From NCBI RefSeq assembly GCF_019924045.1, contig NZ_JAHXBN010000001.1, positions 310,001-374,000 on the forward strand: a stretch of DNA of 64,000 nucleotides, given 5' to 3'. The DNA comes from Dyadobacter fermentans. Lineage in GTDB: Bacteria; Bacteroidota; Bacteroidia; Cytophagales; Spirosomataceae. This document shows, piece by piece, positions 8,585-17,898 of the stretch (its first letter is position 1; each line of letters begins with the position of its first letter). The notes under the pieces were generated by a model that saw nothing but the letters and a program-made list of their open reading frames with translations, made no database searches and had not been told where the DNA came from. A program made the position numbers and the translations under genes.

Positions 8585-9519
8585 AGCAGGCATTCTTTTC
8601 GTGGTCCATTCTCTTCTTCTGCAACCTGATCTGGTCGTTCCATTTCACGTGCATTAAGCTCACGCAGGATCAGGTGGGGCCCTATTTTACCGTGTGGCTG
8701 CCCATGCTGCTTGCTACGGTTTTTCTGGCCCCCTATGCCTGGCGGGACTTTAAAAAGGGGAATAAGAAACTCAAAGACGTACTCATTTTTGTACAACTGG
8801 CAGCCATTGGCGCATTCCCGTCGCAGGTACTCATGACCTGGGGCACGCAATATTCCCTGGCGAGCAATGCAGCCATTCTGATCCTCGCATTGCCGGTCGT
8901 AACAGCCGTTTTTGCCTTTTTTATATTAAAAGAAAAAATGAACCGCATCCGCTGGATCAGCTTCGCGATCGCGATCGTGGGTGTGCTGCTCTGTTCCACC
9001 GACGATATCCGGAACATGGACATGAGCTCGCAATATGCGGTCGGTAATTTGCTGATATTCCTGGCGATACTTGGTAACGGCTATTACAATGTAGGCTGCA
9101 AGAAAGTCGCCGAGCAATACAGCGAGATGGAAATGGTTTTTTACACCTACCTGGTGATGGTGATCCTGCTCGCGCCGCTGGTGTGGTACTACGAGCCCGA
9201 AATGTTTTCGGTGATACCGCATTACACGGCCCAGACCTGGACGGGGATGGTCGCGCTGACGCTTTTTCACAACTTCCTGTCGATGCTGCTGTTTTTCAAG
9301 GTGCTCAAATACCTCGATGCCACGCAGGTTGCCTTGTCCAACTACCTCATTACGTTCATGGGATTGCCCATTGCGGCTTTCGTTTTGGGCGAAACTTTGA
9401 AAACACAAGCCATTATCGGGGGCGTCCTGGTACTCGCGTCGACGTTGATCCTCACCATTGTAGACAGCCGTGCGGCGCGGGAAAAGAAGCAGGAAGAACT
9501 CGTCAATGCCAATCCATAA
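8581..9519 (+). CDS. EamA/DMT superfamily permease
   Basis: A 312-residue integral membrane protein with about ten hydrophobic helices arranged as two EamA repeats (roughly 5-140 and 155-295). EamA proteins export or import small metabolites; substrates cannot be read from sequence. It overlaps the enolase-superfamily gene by four bases (ATGA) and stands 12 bases before the DapA-like gene, so it is probably the inner-membrane carrier for the substrate or product of this pathway (inference). The C-terminus is charged and cytoplasmic (AREKKQEELVNANP). Confidence 0.88.
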   Translation: MKQAFFSWSILFFCNLIWSFHFTCIKLTQDQVGPYFTVWLPMLLATVFLAPYAWRDFKKGNKKLKDVLIFVQLAAIGAFPSQVLMTWGTQYSLASNAAILILALPVVTAVFAFFILKEKMNRIRWISFAIAIVGVLLCSTDDIRNMDMSSQYAVGNLLIFLAILGNGYYNVGCKKVAEQYSEMEMVFYTYLVMVILLAPLVWYYEPEMFSVIPHYTAQTWTGMVALTLFHNFLSMLLFFKVLKYLDATQVALSNYLITFMGLPIAAFVLGETLKTQAIIGGVLVLASTLILTIVDSRAAREKKQEELVNANP

Positions 9520-9531
9520 AACCCTAAGAGT

Positions 9532-10488
9532 ATGAATGCAGAAAACGAACTGTACGGCGTGGTGCCTATTATTCCGACGCCATTCACAGAAGATGAGGAG
9601 ATCGACGAAGCGGCCCTCCGCGACCTGATCGATTTTGCCGTAGCGAGCGGTATCGAGGCAGTTTGCCTGCCTGCTTACGCCAGCGAATTTTACAAACTGA
9701 CCGATGATGAGAAATTGCAGGTCGTGCGGGTAGCGGTGTCCCAGGCGGCCGGGCGCATCAAAATCGTCGCGCAGTCCAACCATCCGTCGCTGAAACAGGC
9801 GATCCGGCTTGCGCAGGCCAATGTGGCGGCGGGTGCTGACGTGGTGTCGCTGGCTGTACCGCGGATTTTCAGCCTGCCGGAGGATTCACTCAGGGCTTAC
9901 CTGTCCGGATTTTTGGAATCAGTCCCCGGCACACCGGTATTGATCCAGGATTTTAACCCGGGCGGCTCGTCGATCAGCGTCGGCTTTATCCGCGAATTGA
10001 TGGAGCGCCATCCTAATTTCAAATACCTCAAACTCGAAGAGCCGCTTTGCGCACCGAAATTTGAGAGCATAATTAAAGAAACCGCCGGAAAAATCGGTCT
10101 TTTTGAAGGATGGGGCGGCTTGTATATGCTGGAACTCATCCCGCTCGGCATCCGTGGCGTCATGCCGGGACTGGCCGTGTCGGATATTTTGCAGAAAGTA
10201 TTCACGCTCCGCAACCAGGGGGCGCATCAAAAGGCTTTCGATCTGTTCGAAAAGGTAATGCCGCAGATATTCTTCTCCCTGCAAAACATGGAGCTCTTCC
10301 ATTATGCCGAAAAGGAGCTGCTGATGGCACGGGGTATCCTCAAAAACAGCATTGCCCGCAAGGCTGCGTATATTCCCGATCCTTCGTCTGTTTCCTATAT
10401 TAAGGAATTGAATCAGAGAGTCTTGGATGTAATTAATGATGAAACGTGGGAAATCAAATCACTGGAAACAACCTTCTCGAAAGCGTGA
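9532..10488 (+). CDS. Dihydrodipicolinate synthase/N-acetylneuraminate lyase family protein
   Basis: A 318-residue class I aldolase-like TIM barrel. PTPF near 15-18 and the Schiff-base Lys167 in KYLKLEE mark the family. The catalytic Tyr, normally in YNxP, is replaced by Phe141 in DFNPGGSS; that Tyr relays protons in DapA and NanA, so the reaction may be non-canonical. True lysine-pathway DapA is unlikely in this setting. Family members also cleave 2-keto-3-deoxy sugar acids or dehydrate them. It lies after the permease and before the SDR. Confidence 0.82.
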   Translation: MNAENELYGVVPIIPTPFTEDEEIDEAALRDLIDFAVASGIEAVCLPAYASEFYKLTDDEKLQVVRVAVSQAAGRIKIVAQSNHPSLKQAIRLAQANVAAGADVVSLAVPRIFSLPEDSLRAYLSGFLESVPGTPVLIQDFNPGGSSISVGFIRELMERHPNFKYLKLEEPLCAPKFESIIKETAGKIGLFEGWGGLYMLELIPLGIRGVMPGLAVSDILQKVFTLRNQGAHQKAFDLFEKVMPQIFFSLQNMELFHYAEKELLMARGILKNSIARKAAYIPDPSSVSYIKELNQRVLDVINDETWEIKSLETTFSKA

Positions 10489-10556
10489 GTAAGAACGGAG
10501 AAAAAAGTATTTTTAAAACCGGCAAGTCTAAATCCAATCCAAAACGCGCTGGTAAA

Positions 10557-11300
10557 ATGAACACTTTCGAGAATCAGGTTGCCGTCATTACCGGTGCCGC
10601 TTCCGGTCTGGGGCTCGTGATCGCCCATAAACTGCTGAATGAAGGCGCCAGAATAGGATTACTCGATTTGAACGAGCAGGCATTGAATGACGAATTTGTC
10701 GGGAATCCCGAGCAGGAAGAGCGCATTGGCGTGGATGTCACGGACGAGCAGCGGGTGGCGCAGGCGGTAGCACGCGTCGCGGAACGTTTTGGTAAAATCG
10801 ATATCCTGATCAACTGCGCCGGCATTACCGGTGCTACCAATATCAAAAGCCACGAGGTGGATACGGCCAATCTGCAGAAAGTGTTCAATATCAATTTTAT
10901 GGCCAGCTTTTACACGGCCAAGGCGGTGCTGCCTTATATGCTCCAAAACAACTACGGGCGGATTCTGCACGTTGCATCTATTGCCGGAAAAGAGGGAAAT
11001 GCGGGTATGCTGGCCTATTCGGCTTCGAAAGCAGCTGTGATCGGGATGGCCAAAGTGCAGGGGAAGGAGTATGCCGAGACGGGGATTACCGTGAATGCAC
11101 TGGCGCCTGCGGTGATCCAGACACCGCTCGTAGACGCGATGCCCGAAGCGCAGGTGAAATACATGACCGACAAGATTCCCATGAAACGCTGCGGCACGCT
11201 CGAAGAAGCCGCCAATATGGCTGCATTCATCGTTTCGCCGGAAAATAGTTTTGTTACCGGGTTCACGTTTGATCTTTCGGGGGGCAGGGCGACGTATTAG
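10557..11300 (+). CDS. Short-chain dehydrogenase/reductase
   Basis: A 247-residue classical SDR from the ATG at 10557. An in-frame ATG at 10446 would place 37 unrelated residues before the Rossmann fold and overlap the previous gene, so the internal start is preferred. Cofactor motif TGAASGLG (12-19), Asp37 after beta2 indicating NAD preference, NCAG (86-89), and catalytic Ser141, Tyr154, Lys158 are all present. It probably oxidises a hydroxyl of a sugar or sugar acid in this pathway (inference). A repeat array starts one base after its stop. Confidence 0.9.
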   Translation: MNTFENQVAVITGAASGLGLVIAHKLLNEGARIGLLDLNEQALNDEFVGNPEQEERIGVDVTDEQRVAQAVARVAERFGKIDILINCAGITGATNIKSHEVDTANLQKVFNINFMASFYTAKAVLPYMLQNNYGRILHVASIAGKEGNAGMLAYSASKAAVIGMAKVQGKEYAETGITVNALAPAVIQTPLVDAMPEAQVKYMTDKIPMKRCGTLEEAANMAAFIVSPENSFVTGFTFDLSGGRATY

Positions 11301-11432
11301 TGGACTGACCGCCCACGGCCGACCAACGACAGCCGATCGCGGTCATGGATCATCGATGAGATCAAATCTTGTATATTCTGAAAAATCATAAAAACGTCGG
11401 CGGTCGGCAGTCCGTGGTCGGCTGTCAAAGTC
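11301..11432. repeat. intergenic inverted array of CGGTC words
   Basis: Immediately after the SDR stop, the left arm (11301-11345) carries GACC/GACAG/GCCGA words and the right arm (11396-11432) carries the complements GGTCGG, GTGGTCGG and CTGTC. The roughly 50-base core between them is A/T-rich. It has the same architecture as the other arrays here but with C/G-rich words. Confidence 0.75.
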
Positions 11433-11450
11433 TTCAACACATTACCTCCC

Positions 11451-12539
11451 ATGCATTCCCCCAACACTCCGCTAACCTTTCTCTCGCCCATTGAAGGGGA
11501 CGTGTTCCATGCCTTTGACGGCGATTTGTCAGACGGCAAGTTAAAAATTACCGTAAAAGTGACCGCGTCGGAGGACGCTGAATTAGCGGTGAATAGCGTT
11601 CCGGCAAGGAGAGTGGACGATTACTTCGAGGCACAAGTGCTTTTGGAAGGATATGAAAACAGGCTGGAAGCCGTAGATCTTATGAGTGGAGAGAAAACGG
11701 CGATCCGTGTTTTTCTGCTCAATGACTTTGCCGGGCATTACAGGCTGTCAATCGACGATAATATCTGGTTTCTGAGGGATATTCAGCAGAATAAGGACCG
11801 TTATGCATCGCTTTTCGAGAATCCCTACCTCGGATTTTTGAAACAGGTTAATGCGGAATATGGTACTAAAATCCACCTGAACCTGTTTTATCAGACCGAC
11901 GGGTTCAATCTTTCCGATTTCACGGATCAGTACAAGAACGAATGGGAAGCCAATGCCGACTGGCTGCGGTTGAGTTTCCATGCATTGCAGGAGTTTCCCG
12001 ACATGCCGTATGTGAATGCCGGTTACGACGAGGTGAAGCGCGATTGTGATCTCATTATGAACGAGATCCGGCGGTTTGCCGGAGAGGAGGTGATGCATTC
12101 GGTCACCACGATCCACTGGGGCGAGGCCACTGCCGAGGGCTCGCGTGCAATGCGCGACGCGGGTTACGCGACGCAAGTGGGGTATTTCAATGTGGATGAT
12201 AACCTGCCTTCCGCTTCCTATTACCTCACCGTACCCCAACGGAGGCATCTCAAAAGCCGCTTCGTGTGGCGCGACACGGCCCAGGACATTACATTCGTCC
12301 GGGCGAGCATCGTCATCGATACCAAAAAGCTGGAAGACATTAAACCGCACCTGGATTCGCACGAAAAGAACGGCCGGAAGCCGCCGTATCTCGATTTGCT
12401 GGTGCACGAGCAATATTTCTATCCGTTTTATTTCAACTACCAGCCCGATTTCCGAGACAAAATCTGCGCTGCCGTACAGTGGGCCGGAGAGAATGGCTAC
12501 ACGCCGCAGTTTTTGAGTGAATCTGTTTCAAATGCATAA
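11451..12539 (+). CDS. Protein with NodB/polysaccharide-deacetylase-like features
   Basis: A 362-residue protein without a signal peptide. The first 95 residues look like a small beta domain. From about 97 a deacetylase-like pattern appears: LSIDDN with Asp102-Asp103 (family TFDD), SFHA with His177, and TTIHWG with His222, in the order and rough spacing of the metal and catalytic residues of the NodB fold. I do not recognise a closer family, and substrate is unknown. It stands between the SDR and the GH109-type gene (12 bases before the latter), so action on an N-acetylated sugar is plausible but only inferred. Confidence 0.6.
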   Translation: MHSPNTPLTFLSPIEGDVFHAFDGDLSDGKLKITVKVTASEDAELAVNSVPARRVDDYFEAQVLLEGYENRLEAVDLMSGEKTAIRVFLLNDFAGHYRLSIDDNIWFLRDIQQNKDRYASLFENPYLGFLKQVNAEYGTKIHLNLFYQTDGFNLSDFTDQYKNEWEANADWLRLSFHALQEFPDMPYVNAGYDEVKRDCDLIMNEIRRFAGEEVMHSVTTIHWGEATAEGSRAMRDAGYATQVGYFNVDDNLPSASYYLTVPQRRHLKSRFVWRDTAQDITFVRASIVIDTKKLEDIKPHLDSHEKNGRKPPYLDLLVHEQYFYPFYFNYQPDFRDKICAAVQWAGENGYTPQFLSESVSNA

Positions 12540-12551
12540 CCCGCTCCTCCG

Positions 12552-13940
12552 ATGGACCAATACCGCAGGGATTTTATCAAAATAACCGGCCTGGGGCTCG
12601 CTTCGGCGGCGTTACCACAGCGTTCTTCCGGTATGCCGCCGGTCCGGGCGACCGGTCCGCAGCACTTCAATATGTGCAATTATGCCGCTCCCAGGCTGGA
12701 AACGGTGCGCATTGGGTTTGTCGGCCTGGGAAACCGCGGAATGGCGGCCGTAGAACGCATGAATAAAATCGCGGGCGTGGAAATCAGGGCGGTATGCGAT
12801 TTACGGGAAGGAAAAGTCAACGAGGCTATTCAGCTGGTAGCAGGCAACGGGCATAAACCGCAGGGTTACCATACCTCTCCTGACGCCTGGAAGAAGCTGT
12901 GCGGACGCGACGACCTCGACCTGGTGTACATCGTCACACCCTGGGCATTGCATACGCCGATGGCGGTATTCTCCATGAACCACGGCAAGCACGTTTGCGT
13001 GGAAGTACCTGCGGCCAAAACCATCGATGAATGCTGGCAGCTTGTCGAAACCTCGGAAAAGACCCGTAAGCATTGCATGATGACCGAAAACTGCTGCTAC
13101 GACTTTTCAGAACTGCTTACACTAAACCTCGCGCGGCAAGGCTTCTTCGGCGAAATCACCCACGCCGAAGGCGCTTACATCCACAATTTACAGGAATATG
13201 TGTTTGACAAAGAGCGCTTTTACCAAATGTGGGAGCTGAAAGAACTTTCGCAGCGGACAGGGAACCTTTATCCGACGCACGGCCTGGGACCTATTTGTCA
13301 GGTAATGAATATCAACCGCGGGGATGCGATGGATTACCTGGTGTCGATGTCGAACAATGATTTTGTAATGGCCGGTACGGCCAGAAGTCTGGCTGCTAAC
13401 GATCCGGATTTCAAGCCATTTGTCGGGAAGCCGTTCAACGGGATGATGAACACCTCGACGATCCGTACTAAGAAGGGTAAAACCATTATGGTGCAGTTCG
13501 ACGTGGCGTCGCCCCGCCCGTATTCCCGCATTCAGTTGGTGAGCGGCACCAAAGGCGCTGCATTGAAGTACCCGGAGCCCGCCCGCATTGCCAAAGGCCA
13601 CGAATGGCTCTCGCCGGAAGCCTACAAGGCGCTGGAAACAGAGCATACGCCGCCCATCGTGAAGAAAATAGGGGAGGCAGCCAGGCAGGTCGGCGGTCAC
13701 GGCGGCATGGATTTCCTGATGGACTGGCGTACCATCGACTGTCTCCGCAATGGCCTGCCCCTCGATCAGGATGTGTATGATGCCGCATTGTGGAGCTCCA
13801 TCGGCCCACTCAGCGAATGGTCGGTAGCCCACCGTTCCAATTCCGTCGACGTTCCCGATTTCACCCGTGGCAGCTGGAAAACCAATGCGCCCATTGATAT
13901 TTCCATGGAAAAAGGCGGTACAACGGGCGTGAGGCTTTGA
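12552..13940 (+). CDS. Gfo/Idh/MocA oxidoreductase of the GH109 type, Tat-exported
   Basis: A 462-residue protein starting with a twin-arginine signal (RRDFIKITGLG, Arg5-Arg6). The Rossmann motif GFVGLGNRG is at 55-63. EVPAAKTIDECW, NCCYDFSELLTLNL, and especially LYPTHGLGPICQ followed by MNINRGDAMDYLVSMS match glycoside hydrolase family 109 alpha-N-acetylgalactosaminidases, which cleave by a redox mechanism with tightly bound NAD. Export by Tat fits a protein that must fold around its cofactor before secretion. It is the last gene of the forward cluster and complements the GH20 in degrading N-acetylhexosamine glycans. Activity on another glycoside is possible. Confidence 0.85.
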   Translation: MDQYRRDFIKITGLGLASAALPQRSSGMPPVRATGPQHFNMCNYAAPRLETVRIGFVGLGNRGMAAVERMNKIAGVEIRAVCDLREGKVNEAIQLVAGNGHKPQGYHTSPDAWKKLCGRDDLDLVYIVTPWALHTPMAVFSMNHGKHVCVEVPAAKTIDECWQLVETSEKTRKHCMMTENCCYDFSELLTLNLARQGFFGEITHAEGAYIHNLQEYVFDKERFYQMWELKELSQRTGNLYPTHGLGPICQVMNINRGDAMDYLVSMSNNDFVMAGTARSLAANDPDFKPFVGKPFNGMMNTSTIRTKKGKTIMVQFDVASPRPYSRIQLVSGTKGAALKYPEPARIAKGHEWLSPEAYKALETEHTPPIVKKIGEAARQVGGHGGMDFLMDWRTIDCLRNGLPLDQDVYDAALWSSIGPLSEWSVAHRSNSVDVPDFTRGSWKTNAPIDISMEKGGTTGVRL

Positions 13941-13941
13941 G

Positions 13942-14280
13942 TCAGGACCCTTTTTCCAGTTCGATAAAATCCTGTCTTGCGGGCGTGAAGCAATCGATTA
14001 CCCTGCATTGCGTGTGTGCGATCGCGGAATGCGGCGCATGCGGGGGAATGTGGGCCGTCATACCCGGCGTGAGCAGCATCGTTTCGCCATCGACGGTGAA
14101 TTCGAGCTCTCCTTCCAGCACGTGGCACCATTGCTCATGGAAATGGCTGTGCTCGGGCAACACGGTCCCGGCAACGATGGTGAAATGCCCGAACGTCTGC
14201 TGCTCCGAATGCCCCAGCGTGCCATAAATACCGTCCCAGATTTTGACTACTTTATTGGTTTTAAAATTGACGAAAGGCAT
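13942..14280 (-). CDS. Small cupin-domain protein
   Basis: A 112-residue single cupin. Motif 1 is at about 58-75 (PEHSHFHEQWCHVLEGELEF) and motif 2 at about 83-100 (PGMTAHIPPHAPHSA), giving His and Glu metal ligands. Single-domain cupins of this size bind metal and act as isomerases, small dioxygenases or sensors; the role is open. It faces the GH109-type gene tail to tail with only one base between the stops. Whether it shares the sugar pathway is unclear because it is on the other strand. Confidence 0.82.
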   Translation of the reverse strand: MPFVNFKTNKVVKIWDGIYGTLGHSEQQTFGHFTIVAGTVLPEHSHFHEQWCHVLEGELEFTVDGETMLLTPGMTAHIPPHAPHSAIAHTQCRVIDCFTPARQDFIELEKGS

Positions 14281-14299
14281 GGTGAAATGAATTAGAATG

Positions 14300-14998
14300 C
14301 TATTTGAAAATGGTAAAAGTAGCTTTTGCGGCTATACGTTGCGTTAGAATCCCTGCTTTTTTATCCATGAAACCTAGTTTTTCAGGATCATCGCGACGAG
14401 CGCGTAATAGGTCGTGACCATAGTCGGCCATCAATGCAAACCGGCGCCACTTGATTCCAGCCGCTGCCGATGCAACCGGCAAAATGCGATCATAGCCGAA
14501 TGCATTCCGATTTACCTGGTTTTTTTCATGATACGGCCGGTCGATAGCCGCCACAAACATATTGGCCCCTGCTCTCACTTCTACAAAAAAGATGAGCTTC
14601 GATTGGGGATTTATGTACCACCGCATACCGATTTCTGCCTGTGCATGGTGGTGCGTTTCCCGTTCGTACCAGAAACCTGAATCGTTCCATTGACTGAAAA
14701 GGTCCGGTAAGATGTCGGTTTGGTGATAAGTCAGTTGGGTGAGCCCGGCAAAGTTTCGATTAAAATGCCTTTCAATCCAAAAACCCACACCCCACACATA
14801 GTTGGACTTAAAGTGGGATATATAACCTTCGCCATCGTCTTTAAATTTTCGGTAATCCTCATAATACAGTCGGTCGTAGTAAGAACGGCCAAGATCAGCT
14901 GATATGCCGTATTCAATTGGGGAAGTGTACTGCGCGGCCAGGTTACCGGACAAGCAGGATATGTACAGGGTGATAGTAATTGTCAGCAACGCTTTCAT
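14300..14998 (-). CDS. Putative outer membrane beta-barrel protein, unknown function
   Basis: A 232-residue protein with signal peptide 1-22 (ending NLAAQ). Alternating polar/aromatic strands (YVWGVGFWIERHF, AEIGMRWYINPQSKLIFFVEV, GIKWRRFALMADYGHD) and a final strand RIAAKATFTIF suggest an 8- to 10-stranded barrel. I do not recognise a family. It lies 19 bases upstream of the cupin gene on the same strand and may be co-transcribed with it. Confidence 0.7.
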   Translation of the reverse strand: MKALLTITITLYISCLSGNLAAQYTSPIEYGISADLGRSYYDRLYYEDYRKFKDDGEGYISHFKSNYVWGVGFWIERHFNRNFAGLTQLTYHQTDILPDLFSQWNDSGFWYERETHHHAQAEIGMRWYINPQSKLIFFVEVRAGANMFVAAIDRPYHEKNQVNRNAFGYDRILPVASAAAGIKWRRFALMADYGHDLLRARRDDPEKLGFMDKKAGILTQRIAAKATFTIFK

Positions 14999-15117
14999 AG
15001 CTTATCGATTTAAAATGGATGATTACAGATTACAACTTCATTACGATTTATCGGGATTGAATAGCAGATTTGAACAGCTGGCGCAAGTGCTCCAACCGTT
15101 CAAATCAGACAGCCTTA

Positions 15118-17898
15118 TTATTTAAGAATAACCGTCCTGGTCGACGTACTGCCGCTTTCTCCTTTTAATTGCACCAAGTAAGTACCGGAGGGGATATTGG
15201 ACAGCGAAACCTTTTGACGATGAATACCTTCGCCGGAAAGTGTCTGCCGGAAATGTACATTACCCCGCATATCCAGCACTGAGAGCTCGGTTTTTTCTTC
15301 TTTGTTGAGATAAAAAGAAACTTCGAATTGCCCGGAGTTTGGATTGGGCGAAACAAAAAGATCAGTTACCGGCGTGGCCTCCTGACCTTCCGCACCAACC
15401 CTCGCATTGGCATTGCTATTGACACAGACGCGGTCCTGCCGGCAACTGCCACCACCGGCTCCCTGGATGCGGATGGTATTGTTGCCTGCGGCGAGGTTAA
15501 CACTGATCGTCTGTTCCGCCCACACAATGTTCCAGGAACCGGAGTGGGGCAAGCTGACGGTTTGGGTACTGCCCCCATTTACCTGAACGGTTACCGTGGG
15601 AGCGGAAGAGGAGTAGTAGCGTAACTTCAAAAAGTAAGTGCCAGCCGCGGGGACATTTGTAATGGTGTAATCGACATAGTGATTATTGTTGTTTTCCTCG
15701 CCGCGCGTTTGCCCGTTGGACGCATTCGGGTCGCTGGTTATGGCTCCTGTGCCTGCCGATAATTCGGATTCTTTGCATTGGCTGAAATTGGGAGAGCCGT
15801 TCACAGTTACCGTCACCGCGGCCTGGTTGCTCGTACAGCCGCTAACGGTGCAGGTCGCGTAATACGTGGTGGTTGACGCCGGGGTTACATTCACGGAGCT
15901 ATTGTTTCCGAGGCCATTGGTCCAGGTAATTGTCCCATTGCAATTAGATGCCGAAAGCGTGCTGGACGACCCGGCATTAATGGTCGAAGGATTGGCGCTT
16001 ACGGAAGGCGGGTTCGGTGGATTACATCCGCCTCCGCCGGTTACGCAAATCTTGTCTTGCCGGCAGCTTCCGCCTCCGATGCCCTGAATCTTGATAGTAT
16101 TGGTGCCTGCGTTGAGACTGACATTGAAAGACTGTTCAGTCCAGACGATGTTCCAGGATCCGGAATGGGGCAGATTGACCGTTTGTCCGCCCCCTCCATT
16201 GACACTCACACTCACCACCGGTGCACTGGATGAATAGTAACGGAGCTTGACGGCGTAAACCCCGTTGGAGGGAACACCGGTAACCACATAATCGACGTAG
16301 TGGTTGTAGTTATTCTCGGCGCCGCGCGTCTGTCCGTTTGAGGCATTCGGGTCGCTGCTTACCGGGCCATTGCCATTGGCATTTTCTGACTCGATGCAGG
16401 CATTCAGGGCTCCTCCGTTACTGACATTGATGCTGGTGGTGGCAGTTTTGGAACCACACCCGTTTCTTGTGGCGGTAACGGTATAGGTGTAGCTTCCGGT
16501 AGCACCAGGCGCATTGATGTTAAGCGGGGAGGTACTTCCATTGACCCCATTCCCGCTCCACGCGTAGGAAACGCCGCCGCAATCGCCGCCCGTACAGCTG
16601 TAAAATAATTGCAAGCTCTGGCCGGGAGCAGGGCTACCGTTGCTGTTTGAGGCCGACACATTGAAGTTGCAGCTGTTTTGGGTCGTGAGATTGAGCGGGA
16701 CGACATTCAACAGGCAACCGGTTTTGATTGTACTCACATTGTAGGTGTACGACCCCGGTGCGGCGGGCGCATTGATGGTGACCGATTTCCCGGTCTGCAC
16801 CAGCCCATTGCCGGTCCATTGAAAGCTGTTGATGTGTGAGCACCCTGAGCCCGAACAGTTGGCGGCAAGCGTTACCGGAGCCCCGCAGGCAGGCGCGGCC
16901 GGTGAGGCGCTGGTTGTGATCGTAAAGTTGCAGTCGGTACAAGGTGTAACCTGCGAAATCCCTACCTGCGTCCATGCATACGCCGCCTGGCGGGCGATAT
17001 CTGAGCAGGCGCCATACGAATCGATCGCCCCTTGTATGGTTGCCTCCACTGCGTCATAATACGTGGAGTTGGATTGCAAATAGAACTTCAATGCCCGGTA
17101 AACCACCTTCGCCGGTTTCGCGTAATCCAGCGGCGTGCCTGTGGGGCCGCCCGTGCGCATGTACCAGTACCATTTGTTCATTACGCCGCTGTTATGGTGG
17201 ACTCCACCGTTGTCGACAGGGTCGTTTGTGGGGACCCAGTTAGGACCCAGGTAGGTATCGGGATCGCCATACAAACCAGGATTAGACATATCTCTTGTCG
17301 TCTGGCCATCCTCACCGTGTGTGTAGTTGGCATTTACGCCTAGTAGATGATACTCTAAGGTGGTACCCATAATGTCCGAAATGGATTCATTTAATGCACC
17401 GGATTCTCCCTGATAAACTAAATTGGCCGATGTTGCGGTCACGCCATGGGTGTATTCGTGCCCGAAGACATCCATGGTGACCATACTGCTTCCATTTGCA
17501 AAACGTCCAAATTGAGCCTGATTTCCTATCCATCCCGTATCGTGGTCACCGGTTTCAATTACCACAACTCTCGGATGATTACCATTCCCGTCGTATCCAT
17601 TCCGCAAAAACAGGAGCCAACACATGTCATGCATTTTCTGGGCGAGCCAATGTGCGGTTGTGGCGTTTCGGTTGGCATTACTCCAGTTGCTTGTGGGATT
17701 GAACACGTCAGGGTACCACGACCAGGGAAACGTAACATTAAAATTATCAATCACCGAAAATGGAGCGATCCGCGTATTCAATTTGTTGCTATACGCGCTC
17801 AAGCGATATTGACCACCGACTTGTTCGGTTTCGAAAGTGATATTAGGTTGGCCATTCAAATAGCGATTATAATTTGGGATCATCATGGAGGCAACCAT
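15118..17898 (-). pseudogene. Secreted M4 (thermolysin-like) metalloprotease, catalytic and C-terminal part after a frameshift
   Basis: This 926-residue frame holds the mature protease but has no signal peptide or propeptide; these lie in another frame just upstream (17883-18650), so the pair is one gene broken by a one- or two-base shift around 17895-17945. Catalytic residues are intact: zinc motif HEYTH 147-151, third ligand Glu171 in NESISD, and GVHHNSG 232-238 with the transition-state His. After the peptidase (to about 320) come two Ig/PKD-like segments (320-495), a carbohydrate-binding-like module (500-619), another Ig-like domain (624-700), a second near-copy of the module (707-827), and a T9SS type A sorting domain (844-926). 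The intact protein would be exported by T9SS. A sequencing error is possible because no other damage is seen. Confidence 0.85.
15418..16401 (-). repeat. duplicated carbohydrate-binding-like module inside the M4 protease gene
   Basis: Two copies of an approximately 120-residue module (DNA 16042-16401 and 15418-15780) share long identical stretches such as SDPNASNGQTRG, KLRYYSSSAP and LPHSGSWNIVW, and each ends with GGGSCRQD. An Ig-like domain separates them. The similarity is strong at DNA level as well, pointing to recent internal duplication and making this a likely site for recombination or misassembly. Confidence 0.8.

Noticed and set aside
8926..9783. Open frame of 285 codons on the minus strand
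   Set aside because: Antisense to the EamA and DapA-like genes; His/Arg-rich composition typical of shadow frames.
17883..17898. Programmed frameshifting in the M4 gene
   Set aside because: No slippery heptamer or downstream pseudoknot is evident, and no such case is known to me for M4 proteases; error or mutation is simpler.
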